Positions 54,429 to 62,939 are shown, numbered from the stretch's first letter. The stretch is 64,000 nucleotides of DNA from Haloferula sp. BvORR071 (GCF_000739615.1 NZ_BATP01000057.1:124001-188000); one strand, 5' to 3'. The notes: generated by a model not told the origin, from the letters alone. Translations and numbers: made by a program.

Positions 54429-54551
54429 GTCCTATAAGTTCCATAAGACCTATGCGCCTGGGCCATGCACCGAGCGGAAAAAACGTCTCACCGCAGTATG
54501 AAGAAATGAAAAAAACTTCACATCGGGCATTCCCGCTGCTTTCTCCTCCGC

Positions 54552-55016
54552 GTGCCCATTGACCCGAACAACGATGGCCTGCGGCGGATCACCGTCTCGA
54601 TGCCTGAAGAAACCTTCCAGGCCTTCGAGCGGATGGTCGCTGAGCGCGGATTCGACAGCCGCTCGCAAGCAGTGGCGGAGATGATCCACCAGCACTCGGC
54701 AGAGCATCTGGGCAAGATTGGCAAGGAGGTCATGGCCGGGACCCTCACGCTGATCTACGACGAATCGAAGAGTGCGTTGCTACGGGATCTCTCGCGCATC
54801 TTCCGCGAGCATATCGCGGAGGTGATCTCCTCGCAGCATGTCCTCTTGGAGGAGGAGCATGTGCTGGAGGTGATCTTGATGCAGGGGCCGGCCAAGACCC
54901 TGCGCGAAATCGCCAACAAGCTGGTAACCTGCAAGGGGGTGAAGACCGCCAACTTGACCCTGACGCCCCACCTCATGCCGCCCATTCACGCGAAGGCCAA
55001 CGCCGGACGCCGATGA
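54552..55016 (+). CDS. NikR-like ribbon-helix-helix regulator with most nickel ligands missing
   Basis: 154 aa from GTG 54552 (ATG alternative at 54600 would cut the DNA-binding domain). Residues about 11-50 (RRITVSMPEETFQAFERMV, SRSQAVAEMIHQ) are the ribbon-helix-helix DNA-binding domain. Residues 61-140 form the NikR C-terminal ACT-like domain (TLTLIYDESKSALL, HVLEVILMQGPAKTLREIANKL). Aligned with E. coli NikR, His87 matches H96, but His89 becomes L98 and Cys95 becomes V104; His76 has no clear match. The only Cys (C127) is elsewhere. Predicted regulator of this operon, with an unknown effector. Overlaps UAAP1 by 4 nt. Confidence 0.85.
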   Translation: MPIDPNNDGLRRITVSMPEETFQAFERMVAERGFDSRSQAVAEMIHQHSAEHLGKIGKEVMAGTLTLIYDESKSALLRDLSRIFREHIAEVISSQHVLLEEEHVLEVILMQGPAKTLREIANKLVTCKGVKTANLTLTPHLMPPIHAKANAGRR

Positions 55017-55732
55017 AAACGATCTTGGAACGAACCCTCACTGGCGCCGGCATGTGGTCCGGCGTGATCTCCCGTGGCAAGCGGCTGCACCTGACCGACC
55101 TGGAAGGCGGCGCCAATGTCGGCATGCTGCTCTACAACGCGCAGGAGCGCCAGGAGCGCTACAACATGCCCGACACCCTGAAGGGCCAACACATCTTCTA
55201 CCTGCGCACGCCCTACTGCCTGCACTCGGACATGGGGCGCTTGCTTGCCTCAATCACCCGCGACGACTGCGGCTGGCACGATACCGTCTGCGGCCACTCC
55301 GATGCCGCGCGGGTGCTGGCGAAGTATGGCGAGCACAATTACCAGGAGGCCCGCAACGAGTGGTATCGCAATGGCCGTGACTGCTTCCTCATCGAACTGG
55401 CGAAGTGGGGACTCGGGAAAAAGGACCTCGTGCCAAACCTCAACTGGTTCAGCAAGGTGATGGCGGACGAAGCCGGACGTCTGTCCTATGTGCCGGGCAA
55501 CTCGAAGGCGGGGGATGTCGTCGAACTGCGTTTCGAGCTGGATACCCTGGTCGTGCTGAATCTCTGCCAGCATCCATTCGATCCCGCGCCGGGGTATCAC
55601 CCGCGGCCGGTGAAGCTCGAGGTGCTCTCGGGACCGGAGCTCTTGCTCGATGATCCATCCTTCACGGTGCGGCCGGAGAACCTCCGCGCCTGGGAAAACA
55701 ACGAAACCTATCACGCCCTGCGTCTGCCATGA
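55013..55732 (+). CDS. Urea amidolyase-associated protein UAAP1 / carboxyguanidine deiminase subunit (DUF1989)
   Basis: 239 aa. DUF1989 family: LHLTDLEGGANVGMLLYNAQ near 25-44, YNMPDTLKGQHI, SDMGRLLASITRDDCGWHDTVCG, RNGRDCFLIELAKWGLGKKDLV, NWFSKVMADEAGRL, ELRFELDTLVVLNLCQHPFDP. This is the longer partner of the UAAP1/UAAP2 pair. Members of the family (CgdA and CgdB) form the carboxyguanidine deiminase that yields allophanate in guanidine degradation. Which of the two names belongs to which gene here was not settled. Start overlaps NikR-like gene as ATGA. Confidence 0.88.
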   Translation: MKTILERTLTGAGMWSGVISRGKRLHLTDLEGGANVGMLLYNAQERQERYNMPDTLKGQHIFYLRTPYCLHSDMGRLLASITRDDCGWHDTVCGHSDAARVLAKYGEHNYQEARNEWYRNGRDCFLIELAKWGLGKKDLVPNLNWFSKVMADEAGRLSYVPGNSKAGDVVELRFELDTLVVLNLCQHPFDPAPGYHPRPVKLEVLSGPELLLDDPSFTVRPENLRAWENNETYHALRLP

Positions 55733-56367
55733 GCTTGATTGAAAGCTGCTACGATCCCGCTACGGCGGCCTTCCGCCAAGTGATCCCGGCAGGGGATTGG
55801 TGGGTCCATGAGATCAAGAAGGGGCAGACCTTCCGCATCACCGATCTGGAAGGCAATCAGGCCGCGGACACGCTTTTCTACAGCGCCGCCGATCCGACCG
55901 ACCGCTACTCGGCCGATGGTACCATCCAGGCCCAGCAGGCACTCTATCTGAGCACGGGGACCAAGCTGATGAGCACCGAGGGGCATGTGCTGTTAGAGAT
56001 CACTGCGGATACCTGTGGCCGGCACGACACCCTGGGCGGCGCCTGCTCGCGCGAGAGCAACACCATGCGCTACGCCCACGACAAGGAGTGCATGCACGCT
56101 TGCCGTGACTCTTTCATCCGGGGAGCCCAGGAGTGGCAGGTGGAACTCACCAAGCGCGACATCGCCTGCAACATCAACTTCTTCATGAATGTGCCGGTGA
56201 GTCCTGAAGGCGGCCTGACCTTCGCCGACGGCATCTCCGCACCCGGGCGCTACGTCGAGATGCGCGCCGCCATGGATGTGGTCTGCTTGATCTCGAACTG
56301 CCCTCAGCTCAACAACCCTTGCAACGGTTGGAACCCTACACCGGTGGAGGTGCTGATATGGGACTGA
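55729..56367 (+). CDS. Urea amidolyase-associated protein UAAP2 / carboxyguanidine deiminase subunit (DUF1989)
   Basis: 212 aa. DUF1989: VHEIKKGQTFRITDLEGNQAADTLFYSA (in pieces), TGTKLMSTEGHVLLEITADTCGRHDTLGGACSRESN (in pieces), MHACRDSF, NINFFMNVPVSPEGGL, FADGISAPGRYVEMRAAMD, SNCPQLNNPCNGWNPTPV. A close match to UAAP2, the shorter partner. Overlaps UAAP1 by 4 nt. It would act with UAAP1 on carboxyguanidine, supporting guanidine rather than only urea as substrate of the carboxylase. Confidence 0.88.
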   Translation: MSLIESCYDPATAAFRQVIPAGDWWVHEIKKGQTFRITDLEGNQAADTLFYSAADPTDRYSADGTIQAQQALYLSTGTKLMSTEGHVLLEITADTCGRHDTLGGACSRESNTMRYAHDKECMHACRDSFIRGAQEWQVELTKRDIACNINFFMNVPVSPEGGLTFADGISAPGRYVEMRAAMDVVCLISNCPQLNNPCNGWNPTPVEVLIWD

Positions 56368-56689
56368 ACTGCAAGTCGCTAGGGTCCGAATCCACCAGCA
56401 AATCCCGCCTCGCGGACGGCCCACTGGGTGCGCCGGGCTTTAGCCGGCTTGGACGGTCGGGCGAACCCACCACCAAATCCCGCCCACAAGCGTATGTAGT
56501 CCCGCCTTTAGGCGGACGAAGCAGTTCTAGCAGCGGACCCACACCCAAAAGCCTCAGGGCGATGCCGCAACTCAGGTCACCTCGGTCCCCCGAACGCGGG
56601 AGCGGCTTTCGATCCCGGGAATTCCTCCCAAGCAAGTGCCATTCCCCTGCGTGCTCCAACCTTGTGGAAACGACTTCACCTTCCCACCC
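56368..56689. repeat. 322-bp gap with a direct repeat and small hairpins
   Basis: It breaks the tight operon between UAAP2 and the carboxylase. A 23-bp direct repeat, CGAATCCACCAGCAAATCC... (56387-56409) and CGAACCCACCACCAAATCC... (56462-56484), matches at 21 of 23 positions. Hairpins: CCGCC-TTTA-GGCGG (56502-56515) and an imperfect GCCGGGCT/AGCCGGC near 56432-56447. No gene. It may hold a separate promoter for the carboxylase or be a repeat insertion. Confidence 0.55.
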
Positions 56690-59600
56690 ATGAACGGTTC
56701 CATCCTCATTGCAAATCGCGGCGAAATCGCCGCGCGGGCCATCCGCACGATTCATCGGCTGGGCCTCAAGGCCGTAGCCGTTTACTCCGATCCGGATGCT
56801 GGTGCACCGCACGTCGATCTCGCGGATGAAGCCCGTCGTCTCGGGCCGGGACCGGTGGCGGAAAGCTATTTGCGGAAGGACGAATTGATCCGCATCGCAA
56901 AGGAAAGCGGCGCAGCGGCCGCCTTCCCGGGCTACGGCTTGCTCAGTGAGAATACCGATTTCGCGCGGATGTGCGAGGACGCCGGCGTGCGCTGGCTCGG
57001 CCCCACTCCCGAACAGATCATTGCCTTCGGCTTGAAGCATGAGGCCCGCCGTTTGGCGGGAGATGCGGGCGTGCCATTGGTGCCCGGCACGGACTTGTTG
57101 GAAAATGCGGCTGCCGCATTGGAAGCCGCGGAGGGAATCGGCTACCCGGTCATGCTCAAGAGCACCGCCGGTGGCGGTGGCATCGGCATGAAGGTTTGCC
57201 GGGATGCAGAGGAGCTTGCCAAGGAATTCGAGAGCGTAGTCCGGATCAGCGAGCGCAGCTTTGGCTCCGGTGGAGTCTTTATCGAGCGCTTCATCCAGCG
57301 CGGACGACACGTGGAGGTGCAAATCTTCGGCGACGGCAAGGGCCGCGTGCTGGCGATCGGCGAGCGCGATTGTTCGGTGCAGCGCCGCAACCAGAAGGTC
57401 TTCGAGGAGACTCCCGCGCCGGGCTTGTCCGATGCAGTGCGTCAGGCGCTCCATGCTGCCGCGGTGAAGCTTGGCGAGAGCGTCTCCTATCGCTCGGCCG
57501 GGACGGTCGAGTTCATCTACGATGCGGATCGTGGTGACTTCTTCTTCCTGGAAGTGAATACCCGACTGCAGGTTGAGCACGGCGTGACTGAGCTGGTCAC
57601 GGGCATCGATCTCGTTGAGTGGATGATCCGGCTCGCCCTCGATCCTGACTGGCAGATGCCCCAAGAGGCGCCGCCCTCGCGTGGCCACGCCATCCAGGCC
57701 CGCGTGTATGCGGAGGATCCGAACCACAATTTCCGCCCGAGCGCCGGCTTGCTGACCGAGGCGAGTTTCCCGGAGTGGACTCGCTGCGATGGTTGGATCG
57801 CCGCCGGCACGGAGGTCAGCCCTTTCTATGATCCCTTGCTCAGCAAGGTGATGGTCCATGGCAAGGATCGCGGGGACGCTGTGCGATTGCTGGCCCGCGC
57901 CCTCGATGAGACCCGGATCTCAGGCATCGAGACGAACCTCCGCTACCTGCGCCAGGTAGTACGCTGGTCACCGTATCTCGCGGGCGGTGTGGCGATGCGC
58001 GACATGGCGAGCTTCAGCTACCGGCCGCAGACCATCGATGTGATCTCTGCCGGGACGATGACCACCGTGCAGGATTGGCCGGGTCGTATCGGCCTGTGGG
58101 AAGTGGGCGTGCCGCCCTGCGGACCCTTCGATAGCCTGTCCCATCGCGTGGCCAACCGCATGGTGGGGAATCTCGAAGCTGCGCCCGCGCTTGAGATCAC
58201 GATGAGTGGTCCCACCCTGCGCTTCAATGCCGCCGCCACGGTGGCTCTGGTCGGCGCAGCGGTGCTGGTCATGAAGAATGGCGAAGCCGTTGCTACTGAC
58301 CGTCCCATCGAGATGGCGGAGGGAGAAGTCCTCAAGATCGGTCGTATCGAGGGGCCCGGCATGCGTTGCTACCTCGCTGTGGCGGGCGGACTTGAATCGC
58401 CGGACTATCTCGGCAGCGCCTCGACCTTCACCCTGGGACGCTTCGGCGGGCCCTTCGGTCGTGCCCTGCTGCCGGGGGATGTATTGGGAATAAGGAGCGG
58501 CGACATTCTTGTCGCCGATAGCAGTGGCAACGGCGACAGGAATGTCGCCGCTCCTTATATGGCGCTGCCCATCCGCTCGGAATGGAACATCGCGGTCCTC
58601 TACGGGCCCCACGGCGCTCCGGACTTCTTCCTCGATGAGGACATTGAGACCTTCTTTGCGACCGCGTGGGAGGTTCACTACAATTCCGCCCGCACCGGTG
58701 TGCGCCTGATCGGCCCGAAGCCGAAGTGGGCCCGCACGGATGGCGGCGAGGCCGGTCTGCATCCCTCCAATCTCCACGACAATGCCTATGCGATCGGCGC
58801 GGTCGACTTCACCGGCGACATGCCGGTGATCCTCGGACCCGACGGCCCCAGCCTCGGCGGATTCGTTTGCCCGGTGGTGGTGATCGATGCCGAGCTATGG
58901 AAGCTCGGTCAACTCCGCCCTGGCGATACCGTGCGCTTCATCCCGGTGGACGAAACCTGGGCCGCGGCCCGTGCGGAAAGCCTCGAACGCTTCCTTGCCG
59001 GCGAGATGGAGGCCTTGCCCGAACCCGAGCCACAAGCGCGTGGGGCTTGCATCATCGATGCCTTCGGCGAGGGCGACGACGCCGTGGTGCTGCGCCGTGC
59101 CGGCGACCGCTACATCCTCATTGAGTTCGGCCCGCATCACCTCGACCTCAAGCTCCGCTTCAAGGTCCACGTCGTCTACGAGTGGCTCAAGGAGCAGGGG
59201 ATCGCGGGAATTATCGACCTTACGCCCGGCATCCGTTCGCTGCAGGTCCATTTCGATCCCGCCAAGGTCACGCGTGAGCTGCTATGGGCCAAGATCCGCG
59301 ATGGCATCCTCGCGCTGCCGCCCTTGGAGCAGATCGAAGTGCCGACGCGCATCGTGCACCTGCCACTGAGTTGGGACGATCCGAGCACACAGGAGGCGAT
59401 CCGCCGCTATATGCAGAGCGTGCGCCCGGACGCGCCGTGGTGCCCGAGCAATCTGGAATTCATCCGCCGCATCAACGGGCTGGACTCGATCGATGAAGTC
59501 TATCGCATCTTCTTCGATGCCTCCTACCTGGTGATGGGCTTGGGCGACGTCTACCTTGGCGCACCCGTTGCCACGCCGCTCGACCCCCGGCACCGGATGG

Positions 59601-60289
59601 TGACCACCAAATACAATCCCGCGCGGACCTGGACGCCGGAGAATGCCGTGGGCATCGGCGGCGCCTACCTCTGCATCTACGGCATGGAGGGTCCGGGCGG
59701 CTATCAATTCACAGGCCGCACGATCCCGGTATGGAATCGCTGGCGGACCACCCGCGATTTCGACAAGCCCTGGCTGCTCCGCTTCTTCGACCAACTGCGC
59801 TTCTATCCCGTGAGCGCGGAGGAGCTTCTCCGTCTGCGCGAAGAAGTGCCGCGTGGCCGCCATCAGCTGGAGATCGAGGAAACGATATTCCGCTTCGCCG
59901 ACTACGAGGCCTTCCTCGAGGCTCACGCCACGGAGATCACGGAGTTCCAATCCAAGCAACGCGCCGCCTTTGCGGCCGAACGCCAGCGCTGGGAAGAGGC
60001 CGGCCTCTCGATGGACAATGCCCAAGAGGAGCAGCCCGCGGAAATCGAGATCAGCATTCCGGATGGTTGCTTCAGCCTGGATAGCCCGGTGACCGGCAGC
60101 GTCTGGAAGATCGCCGCGAAGGCAGGGGATCTGCTTTCACCGTCCGCCACGGCGATGATCTTGGAAGCGATGAAGATGGAAGTTCCTCTGGAGGCCGATG
60201 AAGCTCTTGAAGTGGTCGAGGTGCTGGTCAGCGAGGGCATGAGCGTGAAGGCAGGGCAGGCCCTGATGGTCGCGCGGGCAAAAAACTAA
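56690..60289 (+). CDS. Biotin-dependent urea/guanidine carboxylase
   Basis: 1199 aa from ATG 56690 (18 in-frame codons upstream are discarded as the family begins SILIANRGEIAARAI). Residues 1-450: biotin carboxylase (ATP-grasp, KSTAGGGGIGMKV, FLEVNTRLQVEHGVTE). About 460-760: AHS2/KipA-like carboxyltransferase part (GTMTTVQDWPGR, GVPPCGPFDS). About 780-990: AHS1/KipI-like part (IEFGPHHLDLKLR). C-terminal biotinyl domain with Lys1162 in EAMKME. ATP and bicarbonate carboxylate urea to allophanate, or guanidine to carboxyguanidine. Adjacent DUF1989 genes favour guanidine. Residues 601-623 are encoded by a palindromic repeat and have no counterpart in the usual family sequence. Confidence 0.9.
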   Translation: MNGSILIANRGEIAARAIRTIHRLGLKAVAVYSDPDAGAPHVDLADEARRLGPGPVAESYLRKDELIRIAKESGAAAAFPGYGLLSENTDFARMCEDAGVRWLGPTPEQIIAFGLKHEARRLAGDAGVPLVPGTDLLENAAAALEAAEGIGYPVMLKSTAGGGGIGMKVCRDAEELAKEFESVVRISERSFGSGGVFIERFIQRGRHVEVQIFGDGKGRVLAIGERDCSVQRRNQKVFEETPAPGLSDAVRQALHAAAVKLGESVSYRSAGTVEFIYDADRGDFFFLEVNTRLQVEHGVTELVTGIDLVEWMIRLALDPDWQMPQEAPPSRGHAIQARVYAEDPNHNFRPSAGLLTEASFPEWTRCDGWIAAGTEVSPFYDPLLSKVMVHGKDRGDAVRLLARALDETRISGIETNLRYLRQVVRWSPYLAGGVAMRDMASFSYRPQTIDVISAGTMTTVQDWPGRIGLWEVGVPPCGPFDSLSHRVANRMVGNLEAAPALEITMSGPTLRFNAAATVALVGAAVLVMKNGEAVATDRPIEMAEGEVLKIGRIEGPGMRCYLAVAGGLESPDYLGSASTFTLGRFGGPFGRALLPGDVLGIRSGDILVADSSGNGDRNVAAPYMALPIRSEWNIAVLYGPHGAPDFFLDEDIETFFATAWEVHYNSARTGVRLIGPKPKWARTDGGEAGLHPSNLHDNAYAIGAVDFTGDMPVILGPDGPSLGGFVCPVVVIDAELWKLGQLRPGDTVRFIPVDETWAAARAESLERFLAGEMEALPEPEPQARGACIIDAFGEGDDAVVLRRAGDRYILIEFGPHHLDLKLRFKVHVVYEWLKEQGIAGIIDLTPGIRSLQVHFDPAKVTRELLWAKIRDGILALPPLEQIEVPTRIVHLPLSWDDPSTQEAIRRYMQSVRPDAPWCPSNLEFIRRINGLDSIDEVYRIFFDASYLVMGLGDVYLGAPVATPLDPRHRMVTTKYNPARTWTPENAVGIGGAYLCIYGMEGPGGYQFTGRTIPVWNRWRTTRDFDKPWLLRFFDQLRFYPVSAEELLRLREEVPRGRHQLEIEETIFRFADYEAFLEAHATEITEFQSKQRAAFAAERQRWEEAGLSMDNAQEEQPAEIEISIPDGCFSLDSPVTGSVWKIAAKAGDLLSPSATAMILEAMKMEVPLEADEALEVVEVLVSEGMSVKAGQALMVARAKN
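58490..58558. repeat. 69-bp in-frame palindromic element inside the carboxylase gene
   Basis: Left arm 58490-58516 (ATAAGGAGCGGCGACATTCT...) and right arm 58532-58558 are 27-nt inverted repeats matching at 26 positions, around a 15-nt spacer (58517-58531). Each arm holds its own hairpin (GGCGACA/TGTCGCC). 69 nt is 23 codons and starts exactly at codon 601, so the frame is kept. It shares ATAAGGAGC and the GCGACATTCCTGTCGC core with 15643-15670. Probable insertion of a REP-like unit. Confidence 0.85.
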
Positions 60290-60302
60290 GCGACGACATC
60301 CC

Positions 60303-62021
60303 ATGAAGATCGCGGAAGTCAGAAGGCGCTACGAGACCGGTCTCACCCCACCAGAGCTGATCGCGGAGATTTATCGCAAGATCACAGCTTGGAATGATCC
60401 CGCGCTGTTCATTCATCTGCCTGCGCTGGATGAGCTGGCTGTCTTGGCGGCGGAACTCCAAGCCCGTCCCCGCGATCTGCCGCTGTGGGGAATTCCCTTC
60501 GTCGTGAAGGACAACATCGATGTCGCCGGGTGGCCGACCACCGCGGCCTGCCCGGCCTTTTCCTACGTGCCGCGCGAGGATGCCGAGGTGGTGCGCCGCT
60601 TGCGGGAGGCTGGCGCGATTCCGATTGCAAAGGCCAATCTCGACCAGTTTGCCACCGGTCTGGTGGGCACTCGCTCGCCCTATGGCGCGGCGCGGAATGC
60701 GATCGATGCCGAGTTCCTGCCCGGTGGATCGAGTTCCGGCAGCGCCTCGGCGGTAGCGGCCGGTCTCTGTTGCTTCTCACTCGGGACTGATACCGCGGGC
60801 TCCGGCCGGGTGCCTGCGGCTTTCCAAGGCCTGATTGGCTGGAAGCCGAGCAAGGGGCTGCTGAGTACGCGTGGCGTCGTCCCCGCCTGTCGCTCGCTCG
60901 ACTGCGTCACCGTCTTTGCAAATAGCGTGGCGGACGTCGCCACGGTGGTCCCGATTGCCGCTGGCTACGACGAAGCCGATCCCTATTCGCGCGAGCTGAA
61001 GCCCTGTGGTGCCATCGGGCCGAAGTTCCGCTTCGGGGTGCCCGCGGTGCTCGATTTCTCCGGGGATCCCGACACCCCGGGGCTCTTCACCGCTGCGGTC
61101 AAGCGCATGGAGTCGCTCGGCGGGGAAGCCGTGACGATTGATCTCACGCCCTTCGTCGAGGCTGCCAAGCTGCTCTACGAAGGCCCTTGGGTCGCGGAGC
61201 GCTGGGCCGCTGTCGGAGGCTTCGTGGAGGAGAATCCCGGAGCCGTCTTCCCGGTCACCCGCAAGATCTTGGAGGCTTCCAAATCTTGGGATGCCGCCTC
61301 CGCCTTCCGCGCGCAATACCGCCTCGCGGAACTGGCGAAGAAGGCAGCGAAGGTGTGGGACACCGTGGAGGTCCTGCTCCTGCCTACCACTCCGCGGATC
61401 TACACCGTGGCGGAAGTACTGGATGAACCGTACCAGACGAATGCCACGCTGGGACGCTACACGAACTTCATGAACCTCCTCGACCTCAGCGCGGTGGCTG
61501 TGCCTGCCGGGCAGGCGAGGGGAGGCCGTGCCCGCTGGGGCGTGACCCTTGCGGCTCCCGCTGGATGGGACCGCGCCTTGCTCGAACTGGCCGCCAGGTC
61601 CCAAGGTGAGGCTCTACCCGTTCAAGCGGCCTCCGCGAAGATTCCCGTGGTCGTCTGTGGTGCCCACCTCGAAGGACTGCCCCTGCACTGGCAGCTTGCC
61701 GACCGCGGCGCGACCCTGCGTTCGCGCACCAAGACCGCGCCCGCCTACCGGATGTATGTGATCCCGCCCGCCGGCAGCCTGCCGCCGCGCCCTGCCCTGA
61801 TCCGCAGCGAGGGCGGCGCGGCGATCGAGGTGGAAGTCTGGGATCTCGACCCTGCGGCCTTCGGCGACTTCGTCTCCAAGATCCCAGCACCACTGGGCAT
61901 CGGCAAGGTCCTGCTGGAAAACGGCGAGGAACTCCCGGGCTTCATCGCCGAGCCCCGCGCCGCCGACGGTGCAGAGGAAATCACAGCCTACGGCGGCTGG
62001 AAGGCCTGGCTGCAACGATAG
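60303..62021 (+). CDS. atzF: Allophanate hydrolase
   Basis: 572 aa, 13 bp after the carboxylase. Amidase-signature enzyme splitting allophanate to ammonia and CO2. The catalytic triad fits AtzF exactly by spacing: Lys69 (FVVKDNI), Ser143 (GGSSSGS) and Ser167 (GTDTAGSGR), as in AtzF (91/165/189). The C-terminal third (from about residue 440) is the AtzF-type C-terminal domain seen in dedicated allophanate hydrolases (HLEGLPLHWQLADRGA, YRMYVIPPAGSLPPRPAL). Cytoplasmic. Last gene of the operon. Confidence 0.94.
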   Translation: MKIAEVRRRYETGLTPPELIAEIYRKITAWNDPALFIHLPALDELAVLAAELQARPRDLPLWGIPFVVKDNIDVAGWPTTAACPAFSYVPREDAEVVRRLREAGAIPIAKANLDQFATGLVGTRSPYGAARNAIDAEFLPGGSSSGSASAVAAGLCCFSLGTDTAGSGRVPAAFQGLIGWKPSKGLLSTRGVVPACRSLDCVTVFANSVADVATVVPIAAGYDEADPYSRELKPCGAIGPKFRFGVPAVLDFSGDPDTPGLFTAAVKRMESLGGEAVTIDLTPFVEAAKLLYEGPWVAERWAAVGGFVEENPGAVFPVTRKILEASKSWDAASAFRAQYRLAELAKKAAKVWDTVEVLLLPTTPRIYTVAEVLDEPYQTNATLGRYTNFMNLLDLSAVAVPAGQARGGRARWGVTLAAPAGWDRALLELAARSQGEALPVQAASAKIPVVVCGAHLEGLPLHWQLADRGATLRSRTKTAPAYRMYVIPPAGSLPPRPALIRSEGGAAIEVEVWDLDPAAFGDFVSKIPAPLGIGKVLLENGEELPGFIAEPRAADGAEEITAYGGWKAWLQR

Positions 62022-62023
62022 CC

Positions 62024-62054
62024 AAAAAAAGTCCGCACACGGCGTGTGCGGACT
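62024..62054. terminator. Bidirectional terminator between allophanate hydrolase and tetR-like gene
   Basis: A perfect 11-bp stem, AGTCCGCACAC (62030-62040) with GTGTGCGGACT (62044-62054), loop GGC, preceded by AAAAAAA (62024-62030). On the minus strand the A-run reads as a T-tract after the stem, so it is a classical terminator for the convergent regulator gene and can also stop the operon. Confidence 0.9.
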
Positions 62055-62077
62055 GCTTCAGCACCCCATCCAAGACC

Positions 62078-62782
62078 TTAGAAGGGGAACTCGACCTGCG
62101 GTCCCTGCGGCTTGGCCTCTTCGTCGCCCTCGGCCAGTCCTTGCTTCATCCCCGCCGTGGCGAAGCGGATGAAGCGCGAAAGGTTCTGCTCCATGGTCGG
62201 ATTGCCGGACTCGCCAGCGGACGCCCGGTGTACGATCTCGGCGTGTGCCATGGTGTGGATCATCGATCCGGACATGAGGTGCATTCGCCACCAGATCTCA
62301 TCCGCCGGCAGGCCCGGCAAGGCCTTCGAGAGAGCCTTGTGGTAGCGCTGGACCATGGTGATGAAGAGTGACTCCACCATCGGTGGCAGCTCGCAGCCCT
62401 GCTGGCCGAACATCCGGCCCATCAGCTTGAAGAACAGCTTCTCAGAAAGCTCCGAGCGGCGCACCTGCGTGGCGAAAGGACGGATGAAGGCTTCGAGGAT
62501 CTCCTCGACTGGCACCGGCTTGCCCCCGGCCTTGCGCTCCAAGGCCTCCAGACGGGCCATCCGTTCCTCGGTGACCGGATTGGTGTAGCGGGCCATCACC
62601 ACCGCCACCAGCCCCTCACGGCTGCCGAAGTGGTAGTTCACCGCCGCGACGTTGGCCGCCGCCTTGTTGGTGATGTCCCGAACCGACACCCGGTCAAATC
62701 CCTCGTCCGCAAACAGGGCCTCCGCTGCTTCAATCAGCCGCTGCTTCGTGGCCACCTTCGAGTCTCCAGCTACCGCGCTCAT
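62078..62782 (-). CDS. TetR/AcrR family transcriptional regulator
   Basis: 234 aa from ATG 62782 (in-frame TTG at 62800 would add six residues; a GGAG precedes that TTG, so either start is possible). Residues about 10-60: the helix-turn-helix (TKQRLIEAAEALFADEGFDRVSVRDIT, NVAAVNYHFGSREGLVAVVM in pieces). C-terminal ligand domain of the CerR/DUF1956 type. Divergent from the NADH dehydrogenase gene and separated from it by a perfect palindrome, which suggests autoregulation or control of that gene. Not obviously part of the guanidine/urea locus. Confidence 0.9.
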   Translation of the reverse strand: MSAVAGDSKVATKQRLIEAAEALFADEGFDRVSVRDITNKAAANVAAVNYHFGSREGLVAVVMARYTNPVTEERMARLEALERKAGGKPVPVEEILEAFIRPFATQVRRSELSEKLFFKLMGRMFGQQGCELPPMVESLFITMVQRYHKALSKALPGLPADEIWWRMHLMSGSMIHTMAHAEIVHRASAGESGNPTMEQNLSRFIRFATAGMKQGLAEGDEEAKPQGPQVEFPF

Positions 62783-62875
62783 GCGAAAACCATGATTCAA
62801 GCGCTCCGGGTGTCAAACGAACGATTCAACCCAAAACTCGGGCAATTACGCAGGGGTCTCTAGATCAGTTCATTG

Positions 62876-62903
62876 CGAGCTTGTGAAAATTTTCACAAGC
62901 TCG
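62876..62903. promoter_or_regulatory. 28-bp perfect palindrome (CRP-like core) between tetR-like gene and ndh
   Basis: Half-site CGAGCTTGTGAAAA and its exact reverse complement meet at 62889/62890. The core TGTGA-AAATTT-TCACA equals the TGTGAN6TCACA consensus of CRP/FNR-family sites. It lies 36 bp before the ndh start and 93 bp upstream of the tetR-like start. It may bind the adjacent TetR protein or a CRP-family protein. As RNA it would form a 14-bp hairpin without loop, less likely a function here. Confidence 0.7.
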
Positions 62904-62939
62904 GTTTGTGTTATTTCGTATTTCTGCGAGGGTTGGCGC

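Noticed and set aside
56376..56390. GCTAGGGTCCG, reminiscent of the ykkC guanidine-I riboswitch
   Set aside because: Only this short stretch fits; the other conserved segments were not found in the 322-bp gap.
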